A DNA stretch of 64,000 nt from Ectopseudomonas khazarica (GTDB lineage Bacteria; Pseudomonadota; Gammaproteobacteria; Pseudomonadales; Pseudomonadaceae), in contig NZ_SBHZ01000010.1 in NCBI RefSeq assembly GCF_004521985.1, forward strand, positions 1 through 64,000, read 5' to 3'. A program made the position numbers and the translations under genes. The notes under the pieces are model-generated. The model did no database searches. It was given only the letters and a program-made list of their open reading frames with translations, and had not been told where the DNA came from. Positions 53,121 through 62,244 of this stretch are shown one piece after another; position 1 is the first letter of the stretch; every line of letters starts with the position of its first letter.

Positions 53121-53901
53121 GATCACGGCCAGCGATCTCGACGATGCGTTGGACGCGCTTAAGCAGCTAGAGCCGAAGCTGGCGAACGCGGCCTTGGCTG
53201 ACGCGCTGAATCACACCCTCAATCAGGCTGAGCCATTGGTACGTGCTGAGATGCGCGACGTGTTCGATCGCCCTACGCCGTTCACGCTGAACTCCATCCG
53301 CAAGATCAACGCCCGGCCCAACAATCTGGAAGCCGCGCTGTGGATCAAGGATGACAAGGACGGCGCGGCTACTGGCAAGCAGTTCGCCCCTGAAGACTGG
53401 GTGGCGCCGCAGGTGTTCGGTGGCGGTCGCCAGCAGCGTGCGTCCGAGACCTGGCTGCGTCAGGCTGGGATTCTGCCGGCTGGGCTGTTCGCCGTGCCTG
53501 GTGCGGGTGCTCGCCTCGATAAGTACGGCAACATGCAGCGCGGCCACATGATGCAGATCCTGTCCGGGCTGAAGGCGTTGAACCGATCCGGGTCGGATCA
53601 CAGCGCGACGGCAAGCCGCCGGTCGTTGCGCAAGGGCCACGCCTTGGCGTTCTTCGTGATGAAGCGCGGCCGGACGCCCATCGGTATCGCCGAGCGGCGT
53701 GGCAAGTCGGTGAGCATGGTGATTGCCTTCGTACGACAACCGCAGTACCGCGAGCGCCTGGACTTCCATGGTGTGGTGCGGCGCGTTGCCGAGAACGATG
53801 CCCAGCTCGAAGCGAACATCGACAAGGCCATCGCCGATGCCCTGAGCGGTCGGCTGCCGACCAACTTCAGCCGTCGCCCAGGTGTCCGGCGGGCTGGGTA
53901 G
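53086..53901 (+). CDS. Phage protein, probably structural or assembly
   Basis: The protein has 271 aa from ATG 53086; an ATG at 53110 would give 263 aa with a smaller overlap of the holin gene. It begins with a helical region (LDDALDALKQLEPKLANAALADALNHTLNQAEPLVR) and has a Gly-rich middle and a basic C-terminus. Proteins of this type lie between holin and terminase genes in lambda-like Pseudomonas phages, and resemble phage tail or minor structural proteins. The assignment is by context; no domain was confirmed. Confidence 0.55.
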   Translation: MVWNDAAAMRGRITASDLDDALDALKQLEPKLANAALADALNHTLNQAEPLVRAEMRDVFDRPTPFTLNSIRKINARPNNLEAALWIKDDKDGAATGKQFAPEDWVAPQVFGGGRQQRASETWLRQAGILPAGLFAVPGAGARLDKYGNMQRGHMMQILSGLKALNRSGSDHSATASRRSLRKGHALAFFVMKRGRTPIGIAERRGKSVSMVIAFVRQPQYRERLDFHGVVRRVAENDAQLEANIDKAIADALSGRLPTNFSRRPGVRRAG

Positions 53902-54066
53902 CCTGCGGCGGCGAGCCAGCCGCGAAAGGGCCGGGGGCCCCTGGGGCGGCGGGGCTCGTAAGGGTAATTCGAGCCCCGCTCTCGCGTTAGTGGGAGGCCG
54001 TGAGAGTTAGTTAACAGGAGTTAATTCGGTTAATTCCTTGGGTAATTCTGGTTAACAGGTGAATTC
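53902..54066. other. Candidate cos/terminase-binding region
   Basis: This 165-nt gap lies directly before the small terminase. It contains a palindromic GC run GGGCCGGGGGCCC (53928-53940), then CTGGGGCGGCGGGG, which recalls the lambda cohesive end GGGCGGCGACCT. A hairpin CGGGGCTCG (53950-53958) / CGAGCCCCG (53970-53978) comes next, then AT-rich repeats: TTAATTC at 54021 and 54030, GTAATTC at 54042, and GTTAACAGG at 54010 and 54051. A cleavage site followed by repeated small-subunit sites matches the cosN-cosB layout; this is an inference. Confidence 0.5.
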
Positions 54067-54648
54067 ATGTCGGTCATGTCTAAGGCTGAGTTCGCGGATA
54101 GTCGCGGCTGGTCTCGGCCGTATGTATCCAAGCTGGTCAGCCAGGGGCGCTTGGTACTGACCGATGACGGCAAGAAGATCGATGTCGAGGCCAGCCTCGC
54201 GCTGTTGGGTGAGACAGCCGACCCAAGCAAGGCCGGCGTAGCGGAGCGGCACCAGCGCGACCGAGCTGAAAAGGGCGTGCATGCGCTCGTTTCGCCGTTG
54301 GCCCCGCCTTCGACCGCGCCAGGCGCTGGCGGTGGCGACAGCTACCAGAAGGCGAGGGCGCACCGCGAGACCTACCTGGCTCTGCTCGCCGAGGACGAAT
54401 TCCTCAAGGGCCGCGGCGAGCTGGTCGAACGCAAGGCGGTCGACACCGCCGCTTTCAACACCGCGCGTACGGTGCGCGACCTGTTCCTGGGGCTGCCGCC
54501 CAAGATTGCCGGCGAGCTGATCGCGATCACCGACACCTGGGAGATGGAACGAAAGCTTACCGAGCTGTTTCGCGGCGTCCTTGAGGATGCCGCCAGCCTG
54601 GTGCAGCTGGACACCGAGATCGAGCAGGGGACAAAGGAGCCGAACTAG
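54067..54648 (+). CDS. Terminase small subunit (Nu1-like)
   Basis: The protein has 193 aa. A winged-helix N-terminus (MSKAEFADSRGWSRPYVSKLVSQGRLVLTDDGKKIDVEASLALL) like lambda Nu1 is followed by a Pro/Ala linker and a C-terminal part (YLALLAEDEFLKGRGELVERKAVDTAAFNTARTVRDLFLGLPPKIAGEL) that contacts the large subunit. It binds the packaging site; the candidate cos region lies directly upstream. The start could be the first ATG (54067) or an internal methionine at 54076. Confidence 0.85.
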   Translation: MSVMSKAEFADSRGWSRPYVSKLVSQGRLVLTDDGKKIDVEASLALLGETADPSKAGVAERHQRDRAEKGVHALVSPLAPPSTAPGAGGGDSYQKARAHRETYLALLAEDEFLKGRGELVERKAVDTAAFNTARTVRDLFLGLPPKIAGELIAITDTWEMERKLTELFRGVLEDAASLVQLDTEIEQGTKEPN

Positions 54649-54650
54649 CC

Positions 54651-56621
54651 ATGCAACACCCGTATGCCGACGGTGCCGCCACGTACCGTGCGGCATACCT
54701 GCGGGGCCTGCACTTGGACCCCGAACTGTGGATCGACCAGTGGGCCGACCACTACCAGCGGATCCCCAAGGACACCGGCGCCGCCGAGCCCGGCAAGTAC
54801 CACACCGACCGCACGCCCTTCGCGCGCGAGCCGATGCGCTGCCTGTCACCGCTGCACCCCTGCAAGCGCGTGGTGACCATGGTCGCCTCGCAGATGATGA
54901 AGACGCAGATCGCGCTCAATTGGATCGGCGGCAACATCCACATGGCGCCGGCCAACATCCTGGCGCTGCTGCCGAGTGAGAAGCTCGCCCGTCGGGTCTC
55001 CAGCCGGATCGACAAGACGATCAAGGCGGTGCCGGAGTTGAAAGATCGCGTGGCCAAGCCACGCTCCCGAGACGCTCGCAACACCCTGGACACCAAGGAA
55101 TTCGAAGGCGGCACGCTGTACTGCACCACGGCAGGATCGGCCGCCAACCTGGCAGAGCTGGCCGCGCGCTACATCTACGGCGATGAGATCGACCGTTGGG
55201 ATGTGGACGTCGACAGTGAAGGCGACCCAATTGAGCTGGCTGAAGCGCGCGGCACCACGTTTGGCCGTAAGGCGAAGTTCTACTTCTCCAGCTCGCCGAC
55301 GATCAAGGGCGCCTCGCGCATTGACGATCTGTACGAGCAGAGCGACAAGCGCCGCTATTTCGTGCCGTGCCCGCACTGCGGGCATCACCAGGTGCTGGAG
55401 TGGGCAAACCTCAAATACACCGACGACTACAAGCGCGTCGACTATCTCTGCAGCAACACCGAGTGCGGTGCGCTGATCGAGGAGCACCACAAGACCGCCA
55501 TGCTACTGGCCGGCGAGTGGAGAGCAACGGCCAAGGGGGACGGCGAAACGGTGGGTTTCCACCTCAATGCGCTCTATTCCCCCTTGGGCTGGCTCTCCTG
55601 GCAGGGCCTGGCCAAGCAGTATGACAAGGCCAAAGTCGCGGCCGACCGCGGCGACAACGAGCCCATGCAGGTGTTCTACAACACCCGCCTGGCGTTGGTT
55701 TGGGACGCCGCCCAGGAGATGACCAAGGCCAGCGAGCTGAAAGCCCGCGCCGAGGACTATCGCCTTGGTACGGTGCCGCTTGGTGCGCTGATCCTCACTG
55801 CCGCTGTCGACGTGCAGCACAACCGGCTCGAATTGCTGGTGATCGGCTGGGGTGAGGGGTTGGAGCGCTGGGTGGTGGACTACGTTGTTGTACCGGGTGA
55901 CCCGGCGCTGCAGCGCACTTGGCTAGATCTGGACGAGCAATTGAAACGCCGGTACCGGCACGTCTCTGGCGTCGAGCTGGCCATCTGCGCCACGGCGGTC
56001 GACTCCGGTGGTCACCACACCGATGAGGTCTACCAGTTCACCCGGTTACGCCGCTGGCGGAAAGTGTTCGCGGTGAAGGGGGCAAGCAAGCCCGGCCGGC
56101 CCGTGCTGGCTCAGCGGCCCTCGAAAGTCGATGTGACGTACAACGGCCAAACCGAGAAACAGGGCGCCGAGCTCTGGATCATCGGCACCGACACGGCGAA
56201 GGACTGGATCTACAACCGTTACCCGTTCGCCGACGGCCCAGGTGCATTGCACTTCTCGACAGACCTGCCGGCCGAGTTCTACGACCAGGCCGTGGCAGAG
56301 CGAAAGATCACCGTCTACGTGAAGGGCTACAAGCGCACCGTCTGGGTGAAAGGCAAGGCCGAGCGCAACGAAGTGCTCGACCTACTTGTTTACAACCAGG
56401 CAGCTGCCCAGTTCCTGGGGCTGCACCGGTACCACTTGGGCGAGTGGAGCAAGCTTCGCGCCGCGGTTAGCCAGGGCAGCCTCTTCGCGCAGCCTGCTGC
56501 CAGCAGCAACGTTGCTGCCCTGCAGGAAGAGGCCGTAAAGGCAGCCAGCCCACCACCTTCGAAGCCTGCACCACAACCCACTGCGCGCCGGGTATCCCGC
56601 AGCGCATACCTGAAACGATGA
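54651..56621 (+). CDS. Terminase large subunit (GpA family)
   Basis: The protein has 656 aa, like lambda gpA (641). The ATPase domain has the variant P-loop VASQMMKTQ (about 79-88) and GDEIDRW as Walker B. A four-cysteine cluster starts with CPHCGHHQ near residue 240 (also CSNTECG). The nuclease domain in the second half includes LTAAVDVQHNRLELLVIGWG and AVDSGGHHTDEVY. It packages and cuts the concatemeric genome at cos. Confidence 0.95.
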   Translation: MQHPYADGAATYRAAYLRGLHLDPELWIDQWADHYQRIPKDTGAAEPGKYHTDRTPFAREPMRCLSPLHPCKRVVTMVASQMMKTQIALNWIGGNIHMAPANILALLPSEKLARRVSSRIDKTIKAVPELKDRVAKPRSRDARNTLDTKEFEGGTLYCTTAGSAANLAELAARYIYGDEIDRWDVDVDSEGDPIELAEARGTTFGRKAKFYFSSSPTIKGASRIDDLYEQSDKRRYFVPCPHCGHHQVLEWANLKYTDDYKRVDYLCSNTECGALIEEHHKTAMLLAGEWRATAKGDGETVGFHLNALYSPLGWLSWQGLAKQYDKAKVAADRGDNEPMQVFYNTRLALVWDAAQEMTKASELKARAEDYRLGTVPLGALILTAAVDVQHNRLELLVIGWGEGLERWVVDYVVVPGDPALQRTWLDLDEQLKRRYRHVSGVELAICATAVDSGGHHTDEVYQFTRLRRWRKVFAVKGASKPGRPVLAQRPSKVDVTYNGQTEKQGAELWIIGTDTAKDWIYNRYPFADGPGALHFSTDLPAEFYDQAVAERKITVYVKGYKRTVWVKGKAERNEVLDLLVYNQAAAQFLGLHRYHLGEWSKLRAAVSQGSLFAQPAASSNVAALQEEAVKAASPPPSKPAPQPTARRVSRSAYLKR

Positions 56622-56635
56622 CAAGAGGGCCGCCG

Positions 56636-56854
56636 ATGGCCAGCGCACAGGAGCGCCTGGACGAAGTCCGGGCGTCAATTCAGGACATCCTGAAAACGGG
56701 GCAGAGCGTCAGTAAGGGTGACCGTCGGCTGGATCGGGCGGCGCTCGCAAGCCTGCGCATGTTGGAAGAGCAGTACGCCGCAGAGGCTGCCCGTGAGGCC
56801 CGCGTCGGCCGACCCCGGCAGATCCGGTTATACAACCGCGGCAAGGGGGCATGA
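56636..56854 (+). CDS. gpW-like head-tail joining protein
   Basis: The protein has 72 aa from ATG 56636, with AGAGGG upstream. Two helices (ERLDEVRASIQDILKTGQ and RAALASLRMLEEQYAAEAAREARVG) and a hairpin between them match gpW (PF02831). It joins the portal end of the filled head to the connector. It overlaps the portal gene by four bases. Confidence 0.82.
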   Translation: MASAQERLDEVRASIQDILKTGQSVSKGDRRLDRAALASLRMLEEQYAAEAAREARVGRPRQIRLYNRGKGA

Positions 56855-58314
56855 TGGGCTATCGAATTCGTGCCAAGCCGGCGCGGCTTCAGGTCGTCAA
56901 CAGCTATGAGGGCGCCGGCCAAGGCCGTCGCGCGCAGAGCTGGGATGCCCCCGACGCTGCGCTGAACACCATTGCCATTCCGGCCTTGCCAACGCTGCGC
57001 AAGCGCTCGAAGGCTGCGGTGCGCAATAACCCCTGGGCCGCCAGCGGCATCGGTAAGCGAGTTAGCAGCCTTATCGGAACCGGCATCACGCCGCGTGCCC
57101 AGATCAAAGATGAAGCGCTTCGTAGTGCAATCAACCAGCTCTGGAGCGACTGGACCGACGAATCCGATGCCGACAACCTTACCGACTTCTACGGCCAGCA
57201 GGCGCTGATCGCCCGCATGGTCGAAGAGTCTGGCGAGTGCTTCGTGCGGAAACGCTATCGGCGGCCAGAGGACGGCCTAGCGGTACCGCTGCAGCTGCAG
57301 ATACTGCCGCCCGAGTTCGTGCCGCTGGATCGTAACTTTGTCACCCGCCGCGGCAACGTTGTGCGGGCCGGCATCGAGTTCGACCAGGTAGGGCGCCGCG
57401 TGGCGTATTGGATGTGGAAGAACCACCCCGGCGATTCCCGGGCACTGGGTACTAGCTACAACACGTTGAACCGCATCCCGGCCAGCGAAGTGCTGCACAT
57501 TTTCGAACCGCTAGAGGGTGGCCAACTGCGCGGCATTCCACGATTGGCGCCGGTTCTCCTGCGGCTCAAGTCGTTGGACAACTACGACGACGCGGTGCTG
57601 TTCCGTCAGGAGCTGGCCAACCTGTTCGCCGGGTTCATAACCAAGCCCCGGCCGGATGGCCCGCCGGCCATCGACACATTGACCGGCCAGCCGATCCAGA
57701 GCGACTCCGATGGCACGCCAATGGTGGCCATGGAGCCGGGCACCATGCAGGAGCTGCTTGAAGGCGAGGAGGTAGTGTTCTCCGAACCCCCGGGCGCTGG
57801 TGATACCTACGTGCCGTTCATGAAACAGCAGCTGATGGCCGCGGCCGCAGGCATCGAACTGCCCTACGAGCTGCTCACCGGCGACATGGCCGACATCAGC
57901 GATCGCGTGCTGCGCGTGCTACTCAATGAGTTCAGGCGCCGCATCGAGCAGCTGCAGTTCAGCGTTTACGTGTTCCAGCTTTGCCGGCCGGTCCGCGCCG
58001 CCTGGCTCGACGCGGCCTGGCTCTCTGGAGCAATCCAGCTGCCCGATTACCAGGCCAAGCGCCGTGACTATCTGCGCACGCGTTGGGTGCCACAGGGATG
58101 GGCCTACATGCATCCCGTACAGGACGTGCAGGGCAAGCTGTTGGAAATCAAAGGCGGGCTGGCCAGCCGCAGTGAGCACGCGCTGCGCAGTGGCTACGAC
58201 GCCGAGGTCATCGACCAGGAGAACGCCGACGACAACGCCCGGGCCGAGAAGCTTGGGCTCAACTACACCACCGACACGGCCGACCTGGCTGGCCAGAAAG
58301 AGGAAACCCCATGA
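56851..58314 (+). CDS. Portal protein (lambda gpB family)
   Basis: The protein has 487 aa. It is a lambda-type portal (PF05136), with RSKAAVRNNPWAASGIGKRVSSLIGTGITPRAQ near the start and EVLHIFEPLEGGQLRGIPRLAPVL and AAAGIELPYELLTGDMADISDRVLRVLLNEFRRR in the middle. It forms the DNA-entry ring of the head. It overlaps both neighbours by four bases. Confidence 0.95.
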   Translation: MMGYRIRAKPARLQVVNSYEGAGQGRRAQSWDAPDAALNTIAIPALPTLRKRSKAAVRNNPWAASGIGKRVSSLIGTGITPRAQIKDEALRSAINQLWSDWTDESDADNLTDFYGQQALIARMVEESGECFVRKRYRRPEDGLAVPLQLQILPPEFVPLDRNFVTRRGNVVRAGIEFDQVGRRVAYWMWKNHPGDSRALGTSYNTLNRIPASEVLHIFEPLEGGQLRGIPRLAPVLLRLKSLDNYDDAVLFRQELANLFAGFITKPRPDGPPAIDTLTGQPIQSDSDGTPMVAMEPGTMQELLEGEEVVFSEPPGAGDTYVPFMKQQLMAAAAGIELPYELLTGDMADISDRVLRVLLNEFRRRIEQLQFSVYVFQLCRPVRAAWLDAAWLSGAIQLPDYQAKRRDYLRTRWVPQGWAYMHPVQDVQGKLLEIKGGLASRSEHALRSGYDAEVIDQENADDNARAEKLGLNYTTDTADLAGQKEETP

Positions 58315-59516
58315 TGAAGATGACCAACCGCCTGGCGCTGGCGGTAATGCTGGGCGGCCTGGGCATCGACGCCTTCGCCCAGCCGCGCATGCTGAACCTC
58401 GAAGGCGCGCCTGACCTGATCGCTGAACACTGGTACAGCATCCAGTCCGCTGGCGAGGAAAGCGGCAAGCCCATCGAGGTCTACATCTACGGCGAGATCG
58501 GGTTTTGGGGTGTCACCTCTGGTGACTTCATCCGCGACCTGAAATCTGTCGACGACGGAGTTCGTGAGGTGCATGTGCACTTCGACACCATCGGCGGTGA
58601 CCTCTTCGACGGTATCGCCATCCACAACACCCTGCGTGCCTTGGGCGAGCGTTGCATCGGACAGATCGACGGTGCTTGCTTCAGCGCCGGCAGCGTGGCC
58701 GTCTGCGGCGCTCACAAGGTGCGCATGGCTGACAACGCGATGTTCATGATCCACAACCCCTGGACGTTCATGGCCGGTGACAGCAACGAGCTGCGCCAGA
58801 TGGCCGACATGATGGACAAGGCCTCGGAAGGCATCGTCGCCAGCTACCAGCATCGAGCGCTGAACATAGACGACGCTGAGCTGCGCCGCATGATCAACGA
58901 CACCACCTGGCTCACGGCAAACGAGGCCAAGGCCCACGGTTTCGTCGATGAAGTGTTCGGCGACGGCGCGCCGCTGGTGAACAATGCGGCCCTGGGCAAG
59001 ATCCTCAACCGTTACCGCAACGTGCCTGAGGCGGCGCTTCGGCTGATCGGGGAGGTCGAGCCGGTAGCGCCCGAGCCCGAGCCCGAGCCGGAACCGGCTC
59101 CGGCTCCAGCCCCAGTACCGGCTACCCCGGAAGCCGCCGAACTGGCTGCAAAGCTCGCAACCGACTGCGCCCAGGCCGGCCTGAGCAACTGCGTCAGCTA
59201 CCTGATCAAAGCCAGTGCCTTGGCCAGCGCCGATGCGGTGCAGTCGCACTTCAATCGAGCCAAGGATGTCCGCGCCGCCTGCCTGGTGGCCAACCTGCCG
59301 GATGAAGCCCAAGGCTTGATCGAAGCTGGCCTCAACGGCGATCAGGCCCGCGCCAAGTTGTTCGACAAGCTGGCTGCTGCCAGCGGCAATGTGGAAATCA
59401 GCAACTTACCCCCGGTAGATGACGGCCCACAGGCCGGCGCCTACCAGCCCCCTGCGCCGGGTGAGGTCTACGCCCGGCGCCGCAAACTAGCCTCGAAAGG
59501 AGGAAACAACGCATGA
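58311..59516 (+). CDS. ClpP-like head maturation protease with scaffold tail
   Basis: The protein has 401 aa. The ClpP-like part (about 55-210) contains HVHFDTIGGDLFDGIAIHN, the nucleophile region DGACFSAGSVAV (Ser125), and His148 in FMIHNPW. A Glu/Pro/Ala linker (about 255-285) follows, then a helical C-terminal tail of scaffold type. In lambda-like phages the protease and scaffold are made from one gene with an internal start, as is likely here. The extra Cys123 and an N-terminal segment that looks like a weak signal peptide are unusual. Confidence 0.87.
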   Translation: MMKMTNRLALAVMLGGLGIDAFAQPRMLNLEGAPDLIAEHWYSIQSAGEESGKPIEVYIYGEIGFWGVTSGDFIRDLKSVDDGVREVHVHFDTIGGDLFDGIAIHNTLRALGERCIGQIDGACFSAGSVAVCGAHKVRMADNAMFMIHNPWTFMAGDSNELRQMADMMDKASEGIVASYQHRALNIDDAELRRMINDTTWLTANEAKAHGFVDEVFGDGAPLVNNAALGKILNRYRNVPEAALRLIGEVEPVAPEPEPEPEPAPAPAPVPATPEAAELAAKLATDCAQAGLSNCVSYLIKASALASADAVQSHFNRAKDVRAACLVANLPDEAQGLIEAGLNGDQARAKLFDKLAAASGNVEISNLPPVDDGPQAGAYQPPAPGEVYARRRKLASKGGNNA

Positions 59517-60148
59517 CCATCAAAACCGAAGGCGTGTACGCCGGTGAGTTTCTCCTCTCGGAGGCCAACGGCAGCCGCAGCCGCGAGGAGGTGGTCATTG
59601 CCGCCGGCTCCGGCATTCTCAAGGCAGGCACACTGATCGCGCTTCTCACGGCTGCAAATGCTGGCCAGGCTGCGGCAGATGCTGGCAACACCGGCAATGG
59701 CGTGCTCAACGGCATCTCGATCACCAGCGCGGCCACCTCTGGCACCTATGTGGTGGAAGTCACCTCGGCGCCTGCAGGCGGCGCCAAGTTCGCGGTCGTC
59801 GACCTCGCCGGTAAGGAGGTTGGCCAGGGCGTGGTCGGCACTCAATTCGTCAGCCCGGGCCTCACCTTCGACCTCACCGAGGGTGCTACCAAGTTCGTGA
59901 AGGGTGACAAGTTCACCCTCACGGTAAAAGCCAACCTCGGCGAATACACCGCCTACGACGACGATGGCACCGACGATGGCCGCCGAGCTGCCAGTGGCAT
60001 TTTGTACGCCTCGGTGGACGCGACACTGAACGACGTACGCGCCGTCGGCGTGATGCGCGACGCCGAAGTGATCGAGCGGCTGCTTACTGGCCTGGATGCC
60101 AACGGCCGCGCCGATCTGCAGGCGAAGAGCATCGTCATCCGCCCCTGA
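59513..60148 (+). CDS. Head decoration protein (gpD-like)
   Basis: The protein has 211 aa. The N-terminus (KTEGVYAGEFLLSEANGSRSREEVVIAAGSG) and C-terminus (RRAASGILYASVDATLNDVRAVGVMRDAEV) match the bacteriophage head decoration family (PF02924). Lambda gpD is about 110 aa; the extra ~100 residues are an inserted beta-rich domain (about 55-150, SITSAATSGTYVVEVTSAPAGG on). It stabilises the expanded capsid. Confidence 0.88.
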   Translation: MTIKTEGVYAGEFLLSEANGSRSREEVVIAAGSGILKAGTLIALLTAANAGQAAADAGNTGNGVLNGISITSAATSGTYVVEVTSAPAGGAKFAVVDLAGKEVGQGVVGTQFVSPGLTFDLTEGATKFVKGDKFTLTVKANLGEYTAYDDDGTDDGRRAASGILYASVDATLNDVRAVGVMRDAEVIERLLTGLDANGRADLQAKSIVIRP

Positions 60149-60175
60149 TCCCCAGCTGCAATTCCCCCAACTCCC

Positions 60176-60197
60176 CAAGCCCCGCACCTGCGGGGCT
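60176..60197 (+). terminator. Hairpin between decoration and capsid genes
   Basis: AAGCCCCGC (60176-60184) pairs with GCGGGGCTT (60189-60197) around ACCT. There is no T-run beyond it, so it is more likely an attenuator or an mRNA processing/stability element that separates the very highly expressed capsid message. Confidence 0.7.
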
Positions 60198-60218
60198 TCG
60201 CATTTCTAGGAGCCAAAC

Positions 60219-61217
60219 ATGGCTGAAATCACTATTTTTCAGGACGAGGCGTTCGGCGTAGACGCGCTGCTCACCGTTATCAACGAAGACCACGTATTGC
60301 CCGGGCAGATTGCCGCCGCAGGCCTGTTCGAGGAGCAGGGCGTTGCGAGCACCGTGGTGCAGATCGAAAAGGACGGCATGACCCTCGCGCTGGTCAAGGC
60401 TGCTCCACGCGGTGCCCCTGGCCAGGCGGTCATCGGCGACAAGCGCAGCATGATCCCTTTCAACACCGTTCACCTGCCGCAGACCTTCAATATCCTTGCG
60501 GACGAAATTCAGGGTATCCGCGCAGTCGGCAGCCTCACCGAACTGATGCAGGTACAGGCCTACGTTGCGCGTCGTATCGAAAAGGCCCGCCGCCAGCTCG
60601 ACCTTACCCACGAGTTCCAACGCATTGGTGCCATCAAGGGCAAGGTGGTGGACGCCGATGGTGAGAGCGTGCTGTTCGACATCTTCCAGCGCTTCGACAT
60701 CAAGCGTCCCGCGGTTTTCAGCCTTGAGCTGGATAATCCCGATACCGATGTGTCTGCCAAGTGTGCCGAGATCCTCGACGCACAGGACGATGCGCTCGGT
60801 AACACCACCAGCACCGGCGCGCACGCCTACTGCGGCAAAACCATCTGGGCCAAGCTGATTGCCCACAAGAGCGTGCGCGAGGCCTACCTGAACTGGCAGG
60901 CAGCCGCACAGCTGATGGGGGATCGTCGCCAGCCCTTCGAGTTCGGTGGCATCACCTGGGAGCGTTACAAGGGCAAGATCGGCAACACCCCGTTTGTGGC
61001 AGACGACCGCGCGCACGTCGTGCCCACGGGTGTGCCGGAGCTGTTCATCAGTGCCTTCGCGCCGGCGGACTATATGGAAACGGTCAACACCGAGGGCATG
61101 CCGTACTACTCGAAGCTGGAGATGATGAAGTTCGGTAAGGGTGTAGAAGGCGAGGCTCAATCCAACCCGCTGCACCTCTGCACTCGTCCAGCTTCTATTC
61201 GCGAGCTGAAGGTCTGA
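60219..61217 (+). CDS. Major capsid protein (lambda gpE family)
   Basis: The protein has 332 aa, close to lambda gpE (341). Segments IPFNTVHLPQTFNILADEIQGIRAVG, RRQLDLTHEFQRIGAIKGKVVDADG and FGGITWERYKGKIGN, followed by VVPTGVPELFISAFAPADYMETVNT, match the phage major capsid E family (PF03864, HK97 fold). A clear ribosome site (TAGGAG) precedes the ATG. Confidence 0.95.
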   Translation: MAEITIFQDEAFGVDALLTVINEDHVLPGQIAAAGLFEEQGVASTVVQIEKDGMTLALVKAAPRGAPGQAVIGDKRSMIPFNTVHLPQTFNILADEIQGIRAVGSLTELMQVQAYVARRIEKARRQLDLTHEFQRIGAIKGKVVDADGESVLFDIFQRFDIKRPAVFSLELDNPDTDVSAKCAEILDAQDDALGNTTSTGAHAYCGKTIWAKLIAHKSVREAYLNWQAAAQLMGDRRQPFEFGGITWERYKGKIGNTPFVADDRAHVVPTGVPELFISAFAPADYMETVNTEGMPYYSKLEMMKFGKGVEGEAQSNPLHLCTRPASIRELKV

Positions 61218-61218
61218 T

Positions 61219-61554
61219 ATGGCCGGCTTCGGCGACGCAATGGCAGCAGTAGATGCTGCTATCGAAAACAGCCTGACTGACGGCACCGCCGACTTCCTTG
61301 CCAGCAACGGCACCCTGCAGCGGCAGGGCTTGGCCATCATGCTCGACAAGGAGGTCGAGCGATTCGACCAAGTGGGCGGTGGTGTCAGCCGTGCAGTGAC
61401 TATCAGCGTGCGTCGTGCTGCTCTCGGGCAGTACGACCGCCAGGGCGCCTTCAAGCTCGACCGCTGCCAGTGGGGTGCCGATGGCAAGACCTGGCATCTC
61501 GACGGCATCGTGAGTGATGACGGCGCCTGGATCACCTTCTACGTGGTGCCCTGA
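61219..61554 (+). CDS. Head-tail attachment protein (gpFII-like)
   Basis: The protein has 111 aa, starting one base after the capsid stop. The order is a helical start (GFGDAMAAVDAAIENSLTDGTADFLASNG), then a beta domain ending GKTWHLDGIVSDDGAWITFYVVP. This corresponds to the phage attachment family (PF05354), lambda FII, which completes the head for tail joining. Gene order supports it strongly. Confidence 0.78.
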   Translation: MAGFGDAMAAVDAAIENSLTDGTADFLASNGTLQRQGLAIMLDKEVERFDQVGGGVSRAVTISVRRAALGQYDRQGAFKLDRCQWGADGKTWHLDGIVSDDGAWITFYVVP

Positions 61555-61555
61555 C

Positions 61556-61996
61556 ATGCCAACTGACATTCAATCCGAAATCATCGCTGAGCTGATCAAG
61601 CGGCTGGGTGTTGTCGAGTCGTTCGGTGCCGAAGTCATCGAGGACAACGTGCTGCGGGTCATCGACGCCGAGGACACCAGCGGCCTGCGGGATGACTTCA
61701 TCATCATCCAGCCCGGCCAGACCGAGGAAGTCGAGCGGCAAACGGGCGGCAGTGTCCGCGAAGCTGTGACGCTGAACATTACTGCGATCACTCGCCGGCG
61801 CAGCGCGGGCGCTCTGCTGCGTGATGCCCGGCTCGGCATCAAGTGTGCGCTGCCCGGCCCGAAGGCCGGCCTGGCCACCCAAGGCGTGCAGAAGGCCGAC
61901 TTCCTTCCTGAAACCCCCATGCCGGCCGGAGAGGGTCGGCGCTGGGCATGCCACGTGATGCCTATTCAGGTCACCTACGTGCAGCCCCTCAAATGA
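61556..61996 (+). CDS. Tail completion / minor tail protein (gpZ-gpU region)
   Basis: The protein has 146 aa from ATG 61556. It has a helical start (IQSEIIAELIKRLGVVESFGAEVIEDN) and a beta-rich centre (REAVTLNITAITRRRSAG). It occupies the position of lambda Z/U between FII and the tail tube gene, and its size fits the tail-terminator fold (U). Which of the two it is cannot be told. Confidence 0.65.
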   Translation: MPTDIQSEIIAELIKRLGVVESFGAEVIEDNVLRVIDAEDTSGLRDDFIIIQPGQTEEVERQTGGSVREAVTLNITAITRRRSAGALLRDARLGIKCALPGPKAGLATQGVQKADFLPETPMPAGEGRRWACHVMPIQVTYVQPLK

Positions 61997-62006
61997 GGAA
62001 CCCGTA

Positions 62007-62213
62007 ATGCCCAAGATCAAAATCACCCAGGCGTTCAACTTCCACTCTGGTGGCGTGACCAAGCACTACGAGAAGGGTGAACGTGACGTGACCCAGGCTG
62101 TGGCCGATCACGCGGTCGCGCGTGGCTATTCGCCAAAACCGGCAGAGCCCGAGGGCGATGCTGCTCCGCCGGCTGCCGAGCCTGCTGCTGCCAAGGCCGC
62201 CAAGAAGGCCTGA
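62007..62213 (+). CDS. Small phage protein with Ala-rich tail
   Basis: The protein has 68 aa. The first 40 residues (KIKITQAFNFHSGGVTKHYEKGERDVTQAVADHAVARGY) resemble a small domain found before tail tube genes in many siphophages; the rest is an Ala/Pro/Lys-rich tail. Function is unknown. Confidence 0.7.
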   Translation: MPKIKITQAFNFHSGGVTKHYEKGERDVTQAVADHAVARGYSPKPAEPEGDAAPPAAEPAAAKAAKKA

Positions 62214-62244
62214 GCAATAACCCCATTCAACAGAGGTAGCCTCA

